A stretch of DNA of 36,356 nucleotides from Prochlorococcus sp. AG-449-J16 (GCA_003209565.1 QCQK01000016.1:1-36356), one strand, 5' to 3'; shown: positions 26,491-35,911, counted from the stretch's first letter. Translations and numbers: made by a program. The notes: a model not told the origin generated them from the sequence alone.

Positions 26491-26961
26491 TTATCGATCA
26501 AAGCGTTGTTTTACGCGAGTAGCTTTTCCTACCCTATCTCTCAGATAGAATAACTTAGCTCTTCTTACTTTACCTCTACGTTCAACTTTTAGAGAGGCAA
26601 CCTGTGGACTATGTAGCATAAATACTCTTTCAACACCTATACCCTGAAAAATTCTTCTAACTGTAATAGTCTGGTTAATACCTCCATGTCTTTTTGCGAT
26701 TACAACGCCTTCGTAAGGTTGAACTCTTTCTTTATTACCTTCTGTAATTTTAACTCCAACTTTAACAGTGTCCCCAACATATATTTCAGGTAATTCTTTT
26801 TTTAATTGTTCATTCTCAAATTCCTTAATAAGATTTGATGCTCTTAAGGTTTGCGTAGTTTCAGAAACCATGTTTTTTTCTTTTTGTTCTACTGCTACAT
26901 CAACTGATGCGTCAGCATTAGTGCCGGTTTCTAATTCCTTCTCTTTTTTCTCTTTAGCCAT
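26491..26961 (-). CDS. rplS: 50S ribosomal protein L19 with N-terminal extension
   Basis: Large-subunit protein at the interface with 30S. The core (from about residue 42, [19 protein letters not shown]) matches the family through [34 protein letters not shown] and [16 protein letters not shown]. At 156 residues it is about 40 longer than the E. coli protein. The extra N-terminal part is Lys/Glu-rich and then acidic, probably disordered. Met31 could be an alternative start, but the ATG at 26961 keeps the reading frame with typical composition. It heads the minus-strand block rplS, tRNA-Trp, PSHCP, tRNA-Asp, gltX. Confidence 0.95.
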   Translation of the reverse strand: MAKEKKEKELETGTNADASVDVAVEQKEKNMVSETTQTLRASNLIKEFENEQLKKELPEIYVGDTVKVGVKITEGNKERVQPYEGVVIAKRHGGINQTITVRRIFQGIGVERVFMLHSPQVASLKVERRGKVRRAKLFYLRDRVGKATRVKQRFDR

Positions 26962-26993
26962 TTTGGTCTTTTTAATCCTTCAAGTTCTATATC

Positions 26994-27302
26994 TTAACCT
27001 TTTGACTCGCCTTTAGTAACCTTTTTGGAAAATGAAATTGTTTTTGAAAACATTTGGAATCCCGTTATGAGCATCCATAAAACTCCAAGGGAATTTAATA
27101 TTACGTATATTAATTCCCCATTATCGCCAAGCCATTCGCCCTCATGAAGAGACATTAACCAATGAACTTGTTCTCTAGAGTAACCTAATAAATCTTTTGA
27201 AACCCTATAGAGAACGCCGGTAATTGAAGATATAAACAATGGAAGAAAAACCCAAGGCGCCAAAGCCTTGTGAAATTGCCTAGAATTAAATAAAGTTTTC
27301 AT
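26994..27302 (-). CDS. small two-helix membrane protein, PepSY-associated-like
   Basis: 102 residues with two hydrophobic segments (about 15-32 and 64-83). It resembles a single PepSY_TM unit: the start RQFHKALAPWVFLPLFISSITGVLYR and the end LIYVILNSLGVLWMLITGFQMF fit that family. His residues precede the first helix (FHK) and sit in the loop (VHWLMSLHEGEWLG), which might suit heme or metal binding. The family is often linked to iron or redox proteins in membranes, but no partner gene is adjacent. It starts 32 bases after... rplS lies downstream on the same strand, and map diverges from it across 95 bases. Confidence 0.7.
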   Translation of the reverse strand: MKTLFNSRQFHKALAPWVFLPLFISSITGVLYRVSKDLLGYSREQVHWLMSLHEGEWLGDNGELIYVILNSLGVLWMLITGFQMFSKTISFSKKVTKGESKG

Positions 27303-27397
27303 TTTTGTTTCTTTCCTATTGTTATTGATAGATTTGAGATAGCCAAGTCCATAATGGCTATTTTGAAGATATTTACCTATTACTATTATTTATTCCA

Positions 27398-28237
27398 ATG
27401 AGACATTTTGCAGATCTTTTGTTAAATAAAAATAATTCCAAGGCTAATGATCAAGTTCCTTTTATTCAGAGGAGAAGAGGTATTGAAATAAAGTCTGCAC
27501 GTGAAATAAATCTGATGAAAAAATCAAGCAGAATAGTAGCAACAGTTCTCAGGGAAATCAATGATTTAATCAAACCTGGTATGAGTACGCAAGATTTAGA
27601 TGATTTCGCAGAAAAAAGGATAAGAAGTTTTGGAGCTGTGCCAAGTTTTAAAGGCTACCATGGTTTCCCCTCTAGTATTTGTTCTAGTATCAATAATGAA
27701 GTTGTTCACGGAATACCAAATAAAAATAAGATAATTAAAAATGGTGACCTAGTAAAAATTGATACAGGGGCCTATTTAGACGGCTTCCACGGCGATAGTT
27801 GTATATCAATTTGTGTAGGGGAGGTTAGTTCCAAGGCTCAAAATCTTAGTGATGTAGCACTTAAAGCACTGTATGCAGGACTTTCGAAAATTAAAGCAGG
27901 GAATACACTTCTAGATATCGCTGGTGAAATTGAAGATATTGTTATAAAAAATGGCTTTAGTGTAGTTGAAGATTACACAGGCCATGGAGTTGGAAGAAAT
28001 CTTCACGAAGAACCATCAGTATTTAATTTTCGTACTAAGGAATTACCGAATGTCGTCCTCCGTGAAGGAATGACATTAGCAGTTGAACCTATTGTTAACG
28101 AAGGTACTAAATTTTGTAAAACATTAAATGATAGATGGACTGTAATAACAAAAGATGGAAAATTATCCGCGCAGTGGGAGCATACAATAGTTGTCTTAAA
28201 AGATGGGATTGAAATATTAACAGATAGAGATTTCTAG
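27398..28237 (+). CDS. map: methionine aminopeptidase, type I
   Basis: Removes the initiator Met from nascent proteins. The 279 residues have the MetAP-I core with the metal ligands: Asp residues in [15 protein letters not shown], His in [12 protein letters not shown], Glu in AVEPIVNEG and Glu in WEHTIVV; the substrate His is in [11 protein letters not shown]. About 45 extra residues precede the catalytic core, beginning [11 protein letters not shown]. The stop lies three bases from the convergent short-chain dehydrogenase gene. Confidence 0.95.
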   Translation: MRHFADLLLNKNNSKANDQVPFIQRRRGIEIKSAREINLMKKSSRIVATVLREINDLIKPGMSTQDLDDFAEKRIRSFGAVPSFKGYHGFPSSICSSINNEVVHGIPNKNKIIKNGDLVKIDTGAYLDGFHGDSCISICVGEVSSKAQNLSDVALKALYAGLSKIKAGNTLLDIAGEIEDIVIKNGFSVVEDYTGHGVGRNLHEEPSVFNFRTKELPNVVLREGMTLAVEPIVNEGTKFCKTLNDRWTVITKDGKLSAQWEHTIVVLKDGIEILTDRDF

Positions 28238-28240
28238 AGA

Positions 28241-28960
28241 CTAAGATTTGTATTTATAGATTATTTGACAATACAAAAAATTAAAAAACTCTTTCAATGG
28301 GAAAAGTAGATAGGTTAAAGGGTTTGGACTAATTATTATTAAATATCTTTTTGAATTAGCTAAATCATAAATCTTTTTAGACACAAATTTAGGACTCATA
28401 ATTCCTATGGGATTAAGTTCTGATTTAAAAGGCCCTAAAATGATTTTTTTTATAATTAATTTTTTCTTTGTATCCTTGTCCAAAAGATTTTTTTTGAATG
28501 AAACTAATTTACCAATAAGGGATTTACTAATCTCATATGATGGATTAAGGGCTGGTAATATTTCTGCTTCTGAGGTGTTTATCCAAATCTCTTTTTTCAT
28601 AATTGAATCATTGGTTAGAGCAATATCTTCAAATAAATTTAAAAATTTGAATTTGCTTAATGCATTTATTTCTATTGATTTTTCATAATTAGAATTTTCT
28701 CTACTCAAATCATAGATTCCATGGTTCAAAATCAAAATATCAATCTTTTCTAAATGTTTTTTTAATAAAAATTCTTTCCCACATTCCCATTTAATCCATT
28801 TGTTCGGAGATTCAAGGTTTTTTTCATAATTATTTTTACTATGGGTAAATCCAATCACTTTATATCCTTTTTGACGAAATAACTTTATTAATTCTTTCCC
28901 TAGTGCGCCAGAAGCTCCAGTTATGCCTATGGTTTGTTCGTTTTGGGTTGAATTAATCAT
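28241..28960 (-). CDS. short-chain dehydrogenase/reductase-like protein
   Basis: Rossmann-fold oxidoreductase of unknown substrate. The cofactor motif is TGASGALG (residues 14-21). The NNAG position reads LNHG, a Ser lies in INTSEAE, and the catalytic pair is in YEISK. The C-terminal 30 residues are hydrophobic and aromatic (PLTYLLFPLKEFFNFLYCQI), suggesting membrane association. Length (239) is normal. It ends three bases from map. In cyanobacteria similar proteins are sometimes annotated with a sterol-desaturase-like part, which is absent here. Confidence 0.75.
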   Translation of the reverse strand: MINSTQNEQTIGITGASGALGKELIKLFRQKGYKVIGFTHSKNNYEKNLESPNKWIKWECGKEFLLKKHLEKIDILILNHGIYDLSRENSNYEKSIEINALSKFKFLNLFEDIALTNDSIMKKEIWINTSEAEILPALNPSYEISKSLIGKLVSFKKNLLDKDTKKKLIIKKIILGPFKSELNPIGIMSPKFVSKKIYDLANSKRYLIIISPNPLTYLLFPLKEFFNFLYCQIIYKYKS

Positions 28961-29108
28961 TTTTCTTGATTTTGATGAAATACCAAAGGCTTAGAATAAA
29001 TTTACCAAAAAACAAATTTAATTATTTGATTAAAACTCATAAATAAATATTTGTTTAGTTCTGAAAAAAACATTATCTTGAATCTATTGATAAACAATTT
29101 CACTAATT

Positions 29109-30218
29109 ATGAGCGATATATTGTTAATAGGTTCATGTGAACCATTTAGTGGTAAGTCTGCATTGGTTCTTGGGATAGCAAAAAGACTCTTACAAGAGAA
29201 AAAAAAAGTACGAATTGGCAAACCATTAGCAACATGCATAGAACTTACTAATCTCCCTTCAATGTCTTATGAAGGATTAATTGATGATGATGTCAAGTTT
29301 ATTGGATCTACATTAAATATCAAAGAGGAGAATTTAATTTCTTCAGTAGGATTATTGGACAATATATCAGCTGAAAAAAGAATCTTTAATAAAGACTTAC
29401 TCCCAGGAAAAGGTTTTGATCAAATTGAAGCTTTGGTTAATGATGATTTTCAAGGTTTGAACATTTTAGAGGCAGCTGGAAGTCTTCATGAAGGTATGAT
29501 TTATGGCTTAAGTCTCCCACAACTAGCTAAGGATTTAGATGCGAAAGTTTTAATTGTGAATTTATGGGAAGATTGTAAAAGCGTGGATGCATTACTTGAT
29601 GCGAAAAAACAATTAGGCGAGAAATTGGCTGGAGTTGTACTGAACGGAGTTTTGCCGGAAGAAGTCGAAAAAGTAAAAAATGAAATAATACCTTCTCTTA
29701 AAGATCTAGATATTGAAGTTTTTGGGGTTATGCCTAAATCGCCACTGCTTAGAAGTGTCACTGTTGGTGAGCTTGTAAGAAGACTGGATGCCCAAGTAAT
29801 TTGTTGTCCTGAAAAAGATCAATTACTTGTTGAAACATTAAGTATTGGTGCAATGGGGGTAAATTCTGCAATGGAATTTTTCAGGAGAAGACGAAATATG
29901 GCTGTAGTTACTGGAGCTGATAGAACTGATATACAACTTGCTGCTTTGGAGGCTTCAACACAATGCCTAATTTTAACTGGTTTGGGAGACCCTTTGTCAC
30001 AATTGATTCATAGAGCAGAAGAATTGGAGGTACCAATTTTAAAGGTTGGATTAGATACTCTTTCCTCAGTAGAAATTATTGAACAAGCTTTTGGTCACGT
30101 CAGAATACATGAATCAATCAAAGCATCTTATGCTATTCAATTAGTTCAAGAGCATGTAAATCTAAAAAGAATTCTCGAAAAGATAGATTTTCCCTGCAAT
30201 TTTTTAAATAAATGCTAA
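29109..30218 (+). CDS. BioD-like P-loop and DRTGG domain protein (Pta N-terminal-like, no Pta catalytic domain)
   Basis: The 369 residues resemble the N-terminal regulatory part of long phosphotransacetylases. A BioD/dethiobiotin-synthase-like P-loop domain (GSCEPFSGKSA, residues 8-18) comes first. A DRTGG domain follows in the second half (VVTGADRTDIQLAALEAS, then LTGLGDPLSQLIHRAEEL). The catalytic PTA_PTB domain is missing, so the name phosphotransacetylase would mislead. DRTGG domains occur with CBS and other ligand-sensing domains, hence a nucleotide-sensing role is plausible but unproven. It is followed after 25 bases by a SLOG-like gene. Confidence 0.8.
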   Translation: MSDILLIGSCEPFSGKSALVLGIAKRLLQEKKKVRIGKPLATCIELTNLPSMSYEGLIDDDVKFIGSTLNIKEENLISSVGLLDNISAEKRIFNKDLLPGKGFDQIEALVNDDFQGLNILEAAGSLHEGMIYGLSLPQLAKDLDAKVLIVNLWEDCKSVDALLDAKKQLGEKLAGVVLNGVLPEEVEKVKNEIIPSLKDLDIEVFGVMPKSPLLRSVTVGELVRRLDAQVICCPEKDQLLVETLSIGAMGVNSAMEFFRRRRNMAVVTGADRTDIQLAALEASTQCLILTGLGDPLSQLIHRAEELEVPILKVGLDTLSSVEIIEQAFGHVRIHESIKASYAIQLVQEHVNLKRILEKIDFPCNFLNKC

Positions 30219-30243
30219 TTTCAAATATAGGAACTGTATTATT

Positions 30244-30756
30244 TTGAGTCGCTCTTTAGATCTACCAGCAACTGAAGGCGTTGATGCCTTAGCACAAGAA
30301 CTTGCAAAACTCCAAGATAATGGAAAAAGGAGAATCGCTTTTTTGGGTAGTAGGCACGTACCAGTTGTCGATATCCATTTAATCGAGTTGATAGCAAGGT
30401 CTTTAGCAGAGGAAGGGCATAATATTCTTACTTCTGGATCTCAAGGTGTTAATGCAGCTGTTATACGAGCTGTCTTAGATATTAATCCATCATTGTTAAC
30501 TGTTTTATTACCACAAAGTCTTGATAGACAAATACCCGAAATAAAGGAACAACTCGAAAGGGTTATGCATTTGGTTGAAAAAAGTGAAAATGATGAATTG
30601 CCTTTGCCACTTGCAAGCAGTCTTTGTAATCAAGAAATTATTACTAGGTGCGATCAATTAATATGCTTTGCCTTTCATGATAGTGAAACCTTGTTAAATA
30701 GTTGTAGATGTGCCGAAGAAATGGGGAAAGTGGTCAGTTTGTTGTTTTTTGATTAA
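30244..30756 (+). CDS. SLOG/DprA-like Rossmann protein of unknown function
   Basis: 170 residues starting at a TTG; no ATG is available before the domain. The core RRIAFLGSRHVPVVDIHLIE followed by LAEEGHNILTSGSQGVNAAVIRAVL recalls the SLOG superfamily (DprA, LOG), whose Gly-rich loop binds nucleotides or nucleic acid. Later parts include LLPQSLDRQIPEI, an acidic stretch and a C-terminal CDQLICFAFHDSET. It lacks the rest of DprA, so DNA uptake is unlikely. It lies between a BioD/DRTGG gene and yajQ in one direction. Confidence 0.7.
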   Translation: MSRSLDLPATEGVDALAQELAKLQDNGKRRIAFLGSRHVPVVDIHLIELIARSLAEEGHNILTSGSQGVNAAVIRAVLDINPSLLTVLLPQSLDRQIPEIKEQLERVMHLVEKSENDELPLPLASSLCNQEIITRCDQLICFAFHDSETLLNSCRCAEEMGKVVSLLFFD

Positions 30757-30822
30757 ATAATCCATTTCCCCTTATTAAAGATGAATTATGCTAATAATAT
30801 TTAGCGTTTAAAAATTTTTACT

Positions 30823-31320
30823 ATGGCTGAAAGTTTTTCATTTGATGTAGTTTCTGATTTTGATAGACAGGAATTAGTAAATACTTTAGATCAAGTAAGA
30901 AGGGAAATTTCTCAGCGTTACGATCTAAAGGGTACAGATACTTCTGTTGATTTAGATAAAGAAAATATTTTTATAGTCACTAATAGTGAACTAACCTTAA
31001 ATGCTGTTAATGATATTATTAGACAAAAGGCAATAAAAAGAAACTTATCCTTAAAAATATTCGACTACGGAGAAATTGAAACAGTAAGTGGAAATAAAGT
31101 TAAACAAACAATTTTACTAAAACAAGGAATCAAACAAGAAATAGCAAAAAAAATCAGTAAAAGTATTAGAGATCAAATTAAAAAAATAAATGTCAGCATC
31201 AATGGAGACACGCTGAGAGTCTCTAGTAAGAGCAAAAATGATCTCCAATTAGCAATTAAGATCGTTAGTGAGCTGGAAGAGTCTTTGAATATTCCTCTGA
31301 AAGCTAATAATTTTAGATAA
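30823..31320 (+). CDS. yajQ: YajQ family nucleotide-binding protein (UPF0234)
   Basis: 165 residues matching the YajQ family throughout: SFDVVSDFDRQELVNTLDQ, EISQRYDLKGTD, a middle acidic/hydrophobic strand region, and the C-terminal ELEESLNIPLKANNFR. The protein has two alpha/beta ferredoxin-like domains that bind nucleic acid or nucleotides; a Xanthomonas homologue binds cyclic di-GMP. It is cytosolic. It follows the SLOG-like gene by 66 bases and precedes a 68-residue gene by 25 bases. Confidence 0.93.
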   Translation: MAESFSFDVVSDFDRQELVNTLDQVRREISQRYDLKGTDTSVDLDKENIFIVTNSELTLNAVNDIIRQKAIKRNLSLKIFDYGEIETVSGNKVKQTILLKQGIKQEIAKKISKSIRDQIKKINVSINGDTLRVSSKSKNDLQLAIKIVSELEESLNIPLKANNFR

Positions 31321-31345
31321 GATCTTTTAAGATAATTTTTGAAAT

Positions 31346-31552
31346 ATGGCCGATTATCCTGAATCTCTTATAAAGGAATTGTTTGTAAAGGTTAAAGAAT
31401 ATCCTCGTTTTTCAAAAGAAGAAATAGAGAAATTTTGCTGGATGGCGGTACATGAGCATAAGCATGGTGTTTTACCTTCTGAATATGACATTAGAGAGAT
31501 AGATGAGGACCTTTATTTAGAACTTTTGCAAAAATTTAAATCATATAATTAA
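31346..31552 (+). CDS. small acidic protein of unknown function
   Basis: 68 residues, soluble, charged, with IKELFVKVKEYPRFSKEEIEKF-like helices in its first half, a Cys-Trp and His-rich middle (CWMAVHEHKHG), and an acidic C-terminal half (YDIREIDEDLYLELL). I do not recognise a family. The His and Cys cluster could bind a metal. It sits 25 bases after yajQ and is probably co-transcribed. Confidence 0.65.
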   Translation: MADYPESLIKELFVKVKEYPRFSKEEIEKFCWMAVHEHKHGVLPSEYDIREIDEDLYLELLQKFKSYN

Positions 31553-31664
31553 TAACTATTAACTAAATTTAAACTTACAATTATTAAAAAAATATTTTAA
31601 TTAAATGTCTTATTAATGCACTAATTAGTCTATTTAAATATGATTAATTAAAAGAGAAAATTTA

Positions 31665-32468
31665 ATGTCTACATCCTTTAAAAACGTCACACCAACTGGT
31701 CCTGGAGGTACAGCAACATTATTGATTGTATTGTCTTTTACCGGCTTTCTTTTGCTAACCCAATCTCTATTTGTTGTTCCTTCTGGACAAGTTGCAGTTG
31801 TTACAACATTAGGAAAAGTAAGTGGCCCCTCTAGGAGAGCTGGTTTAAACTTTAAACTCCCATTCATCCAGTCTGTATATCCATTTGATATAAAAACTCA
31901 AGTTCAACCCGAAAAATTTGAAACTTTAACCAAAGATCTTCAGGTTATTAGGGCTACAGCTACTGTTAAATATTCAGTAAAACCTAACGAAGCAGGAAGA
32001 ATCTTTGCAACAATTGCAAGTAGAAACAGCGATGTTTATCAAAAAATTGTTCAGCCATCTTTACTCAAAGCTCTTAAATCAGTTTTTTCTCAGTATGAGC
32101 TAGAAACTATCGCTACTGAATTTGCAGTAATTTCTGAAAAGGTAGGTGATACTGTCGCTAAGGAACTTAATTCATTCGATTATGTTGATGTTAAAAGTTT
32201 AGATCTTACTGGGTTAGAGATTGCTGAAGAATACAGAGCTGCTATTGAACAAAAGCAAATAGCTGGCCAACAATTACTAAGAGCAAAAACAGAAGTAGAA
32301 ATTGCTGAACAAGAAGCACTTAGATACGAAACATTAAATAGAAGTCTTGACGATCAAGTGTTGTTCAAATTATTTCTTGATAAATGGGATGGAAGTACAC
32401 AAGTTGTTCCTGGCCTGCCAGGTTCTGAAGGAGGAACACCACCCGTTATAGTTGGTGGTAGAAAATAA
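31665..32468 (+). CDS. SPFH/Band 7 (prohibitin-like) membrane protein
   Basis: 267 residues: an N-terminal membrane helix (about 17-38), then the SPFH domain starting VVPSGQVAVVTTLGKVSGPSRRAGLNFKLP, a helical region (EYRAAIEQKQIAGQQLLRAKTEVEIAEQEA) likely to form a coiled coil, and a Gly/Pro-rich tail. Cyanobacterial prohibitins form large rings at membranes and are associated with protease control and stress. It is preceded by 112 bases of spacer and lies 72 bases from convergent hemL. Confidence 0.9.
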   Translation: MSTSFKNVTPTGPGGTATLLIVLSFTGFLLLTQSLFVVPSGQVAVVTTLGKVSGPSRRAGLNFKLPFIQSVYPFDIKTQVQPEKFETLTKDLQVIRATATVKYSVKPNEAGRIFATIASRNSDVYQKIVQPSLLKALKSVFSQYELETIATEFAVISEKVGDTVAKELNSFDYVDVKSLDLTGLEIAEEYRAAIEQKQIAGQQLLRAKTEVEIAEQEALRYETLNRSLDDQVLFKLFLDKWDGSTQVVPGLPGSEGGTPPVIVGGRK

Positions 32469-32540
32469 TTATTTTAAATTTAATTTTCCATTACAGTTAA
32501 TCATTTGCATATTTTCCTAGAACGAAATTTAGTTGAATAG

Positions 32541-33842
32541 TTATTGTTTTATCGCATTAAAAGATTGATCGAAAGCTTCGATAGTTTTATCAATTTCTTC
32601 TTCACTATGCGCTAATGACGTGAAACCGGCCTCAAAAGGACTTGGAGCTAGGTAAATTCCTCTTTGAAGCATTTCTCTGTGCAATTTTCCAAAAAGTTCA
32701 GCATCATTTGTTTTTGCTTCATCGAAATTTCTTACTGGTCCATCACATAAGAAAAATCCAAACATAGCACTTACATTGCCACCGTTAATAGCAATCCCAT
32801 TATTTTCTGCAGACTGAATTATACCTTCAATTAATCTAGAAGTTGTTGCCTCTAATTTCTCGTAAGTACCTTGTTGTTTGAGTAGCTCAAGAGTTTTTAT
32901 CCCAGCGGTCATTGCCAGTGGATTTCCACTTAAAGTGCCGGCCTGATAAACTGGGCCAGAAGGGGCTACCATTGCCATTATTTCTTTCTTGCCTCCATAA
33001 GCTCCTACAGGTAGACCTCCACCAATTACTTTCCCGAGTGTAGTTAAATCAGGAGTAACACCAAATTTTTCTTGAGCGCCTCCATAACTTATCCTAAACC
33101 CAGTCATTACTTCATCAAAAACTAATAAAGATCCATTTTCAGTTGTTAATTCTCTTAAGCCTTCTAAAAATCCCGGTTCGGGGGTAATAAAGCCAGCATT
33201 ACCAACAATAGGCTCAAGAATTACACCTGAAATGGCATCAGGATTCTCAGAAAATAATTTTTTCACTGCTTCAAGATCATTGTAAGGAGCAGTAAGTGTA
33301 TTAGCAGTTGTTGTTCTTGGAACCCCTGGAGAATCCGGTAATCCTAAAGTAGCTACACCTGATCCTGCTTTTACCAAAAACATATCAGCATGGCCATGGT
33401 AACAACCGTCAAATTTAATAACTTTATCTCTCCCCGTGAATGCTCTCATGAGCCTTAAAACAGCCATACAGGCTTCAGTTCCACTATTGACAAATCTTAC
33501 CATTTCTACTGATGGGACAGCATCAATTACCATCTCAGCAAGTTTGTTCTCTAAAATGCATGGAGCTCCAAAGCTCGTACCTTTTTCGATTGCTTCTTGT
33601 AATGCAGTAGTAACTTCAGGGTGAGCATGTCCACATATAGCTGGCCCCCAGCTTCCTATGTAGTCAATATATCTATTCCCATCAATATCCCAAGCAAAAG
33701 GCCCCTTGACCCTATCAAAAACTATTGGTTGCCCACCGACAGACTTAAAAGCTCTCACTGGAGAGCTTACTCCTCCGGGCATTAATTCTTGAGCAGCAGA
33801 GAAAATTTCTTCTGATTGGGTGCAATTTAATGTGTCAGTCAC
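32541..33842 (-). CDS. hemL: glutamate-1-semialdehyde 2,1-aminomutase
   Basis: PLP enzyme that makes 5-aminolevulinate, the tetrapyrrole precursor for chlorophyll and heme. The 433 residues carry [54 protein letters not shown], and the PLP lysine in [18 protein letters not shown]. Length and all motifs are normal. The start is a GTG at 33842. About 228 bases of AT-rich spacer without a gene separate it from xth. Confidence 0.96.
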   Translation of the reverse strand: MTDTLNCTQSEEIFSAAQELMPGGVSSPVRAFKSVGGQPIVFDRVKGPFAWDIDGNRYIDYIGSWGPAICGHAHPEVTTALQEAIEKGTSFGAPCILENKLAEMVIDAVPSVEMVRFVNSGTEACMAVLRLMRAFTGRDKVIKFDGCYHGHADMFLVKAGSGVATLGLPDSPGVPRTTTANTLTAPYNDLEAVKKLFSENPDAISGVILEPIVGNAGFITPEPGFLEGLRELTTENGSLLVFDEVMTGFRISYGGAQEKFGVTPDLTTLGKVIGGGLPVGAYGGKKEIMAMVAPSGPVYQAGTLSGNPLAMTAGIKTLELLKQQGTYEKLEATTSRLIEGIIQSAENNGIAINGGNVSAMFGFFLCDGPVRNFDEAKTNDAELFGKLHREMLQRGIYLAPSPFEAGFTSLAHSEEEIDKTIEAFDQSFNAIKQ

Positions 33843-34070
33843 AGTTTAATTAAATGAAGCTTTGAGAAAAAATTTGTCATGTTCTAACTTAGAAATAAGT
33901 AAAAATTTTGTCAATCAGATTGAAATTCTACATTATGATATTTTTATTGCGATAGTTTGGATTGTAAATAATTAATTTTTTAAGAATTTATAAAACAAAT
34001 CAGGATAATTCTAAATAACCCTTTGTTTACAAACGATCTCAGACATTAAAGAAAAAATTATATATGTAAT

Positions 34071-34916
34071 TTATATTTCGAAGAAATTATCCTCATCATC
34101 AAAAAAATCTTCATTTATTTCGTTCAAGTTAAGATTCACCATAACTGGTGCATGATCACTTGGACGTAAATTACCTCTAGGTGAGCTGTCTATGACACAA
34201 CTTTTAAGTTTTGATGACAGTTCTTTGCTGAGATATATATGGTCTATTCTCCAACCTTTATTCAATTCAAATGCGTTATTACGGTAATCCCACCAACTCC
34301 AATGGCCAGTATTTTGTTCAAAAATCCTGAAAGAATCTATTAATCTTTTTTTCAGAACATTATTTAGTGCATTTCTCTCTATCTCAGATGCCATTATTCC
34401 TCCTTTATATTTCTTTGGATCAAAAATATCCAAATCAGATGGAGCAACGTTAAAATCACCCAAAAGACAAATTAATTCTCCTTTTTTTTCTTGCTCATCC
34501 AAAAAGGTAGCTAAACAATTTAACCAATTAATTTTGTATTCGAACTTATTAGAGTCTAAAGCAGATCCGTTTGGAACATAGACATTTATGATTTTGATAC
34601 CATTAATATCAGCAGTTATCAACCTTTTTTGATCTAGGAATATTTCTATATTTTGATTATAGTTGGTACATCCGTAAAATCCTTTTTTAACATTTTCTGG
34701 CTTTACTTTAGAAATAATAGCTACACCATTGTATGATTTTTGTCCGTAGACCTCAGCTGAGTATCCTAATTTTTCAAAAGGTTCAATAGGGAAACTATCA
34801 TCCATCACTTTTGTTTCCTGCAAACATAAGATGTCTGGATTGACTTGATTAATCCAATCTAATATTTGTGAAAGTCTTGTTCTAATAGAGTTAACATTCC
34901 AAGTTGCTATTAACAA
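34071..34916 (-). CDS. xth: exodeoxyribonuclease III / AP endonuclease (XthA-like)
   Basis: Base-excision-repair endonuclease that cuts at abasic sites. The EEP fold is clear: IATWNVNSIRTR (start), ILCLQETKV with the metal Glu, INVYVPNGS, LLGDFNVAPSDLDIFD with the catalytic Asp-Asn, RIDHIYLS, and the final SDHAPVMV with Asp-His. The start is TTG at 34916, since the conserved IATWN follows directly. The C-terminus has an acidic tail (FFDDEDNFFEI). Confidence 0.93.
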   Translation of the reverse strand: MLIATWNVNSIRTRLSQILDWINQVNPDILCLQETKVMDDSFPIEPFEKLGYSAEVYGQKSYNGVAIISKVKPENVKKGFYGCTNYNQNIEIFLDQKRLITADINGIKIINVYVPNGSALDSNKFEYKINWLNCLATFLDEQEKKGELICLLGDFNVAPSDLDIFDPKKYKGGIMASEIERNALNNVLKKRLIDSFRIFEQNTGHWSWWDYRNNAFELNKGWRIDHIYLSKELSSKLKSCVIDSSPRGNLRPSDHAPVMVNLNLNEINEDFFDDEDNFFEI

Positions 34917-34987
34917 ATTTCTAACATATTATGTAAAAATAAATTAGCAGATAATTTTGTCTTTAAAGAATTTTGAAATTAAATAAA

Positions 34988-35272
34988 ATGAAATACGATT
35001 TTAAAAAAAATTACTCTAAATCTATATCTTTACTAATCTTTTTTATCTCATTAATTTCCTTTAAAGGTGATTGCTTAAATGCTGAATATTTATTTGAAGA
35101 ATTAGAAATCGATACTTCAACTAAAAATGATAATAGTGGTTCAGCAATTCCAACTAATCCATTTGAAATTGTTGAAATGATTAGAAGACAAAATAGTTTA
35201 AATGATGCGACTAAACCTTCAGATGCTATAGACGATGCATTAGAATCCTTTAATAGTTTGGAGGAAAAATAA
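34988..35272 (+). CDS. small secreted or membrane-anchored protein of unknown function
   Basis: 94 residues from the ATG at 34988; a TTG at 34973 would add five. A basic start (MKYDFKKNYSK) and a hydrophobic run (SISLLIFFISLISF) look like a signal peptide, with possible cleavage near LNA. The remaining 60 residues are acidic and Asn/Ser-rich, ending with ALESFNSLEEK. No family recognised. It diverges from xth and precedes the next unknown gene by 39 bases. Confidence 0.65.
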   Translation: MKYDFKKNYSKSISLLIFFISLISFKGDCLNAEYLFEELEIDTSTKNDNSGSAIPTNPFEIVEMIRRQNSLNDATKPSDAIDDALESFNSLEEK

Positions 35273-35311
35273 GAAATTTAATAAGATAAATTTTCATTTT
35301 AAATTTTTAAT

Positions 35312-35911
35312 ATGTTTAAAAATCCGATTCCAAAAGTTACTGAGCCATTGCAATACAGAGCTATTGGTATTGTGAATGGAAAATTTACGCCTCATGATAG
35401 TGAGCAGTTAAATAAAGGCTTGATAATTGATAATGAAGGAGAAAAAATTGAAACAGTAGTACTTGGTAAAGCATTATCACTTTTAAAAAAGCATATTGAT
35501 TTAAAAAAAAATTATTACTGGGTTGTTTATCCAAAGAATAAAAACACTCAAAACTTGCATTTACAGGTTGTAGGTATCTGGGATCCTGTACAACTTAACG
35601 ATTTACCAAAGAATTCTTCAAAAATTAACTTCTCTAAATTATTGGAAGAATTAGATTTAAAAGATAATTATTTTTCTGTTAGAGGAGAGCTAGTTTTTGT
35701 CAATAAATCTAAAAAAGAAATTGTTATTAAGATTTGTTCTACTTCAAAATTAAAGAATTTAAAAAATAAAAATTTCAAGTTAGTTATAAAAGGTGAACTT
35801 TCTCTCGATCTACTCAATAGTTTTGTAAGTTTAGATGTCATAAGAGATGGTAATTCTTTGAAATTACTCAATTACGAAGTTATTGGAAAAAATCTTTCTA
35901 AAAATAATTAG
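35312..35911 (+). CDS. conserved hypothetical soluble protein
   Basis: 199 residues without signal or membrane parts. The N-terminus (PLQYRAIGIVNGKFTPHD) and YYWVVYPKNKN, LHLQVVGIWDP and YFSVRGELVFVN segments suggest a beta-rich fold. I believe it belongs to a cyanobacterial family of unknown function, but I cannot name it. It lies 53 bases before larC on the same strand. Confidence 0.7.
   Translation: MFKNPIPKVTEPLQYRAIGIVNGKFTPHDSEQLNKGLIIDNEGEKIETVVLGKALSLLKKHIDLKKNYYWVVYPKNKNTQNLHLQVVGIWDPVQLNDLPKNSSKINFSKLLEELDLKDNYFSVRGELVFVNKSKKEIVIKICSTSKLKNLKNKNFKLVIKGELSLDLLNSFVSLDVIRDGNSLKLLNYEVIGKNLSKNN

Noticed and set aside
29109-30218. Functional phosphotransacetylase (pta)
   Set aside because: The protein has the BioD-like and DRTGG parts but not the catalytic phosphate acetyltransferase domain.
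30244-30756. DprA competence gene
   Set aside because: Only a SLOG-like core is present; the length and other DprA domains do not fit.
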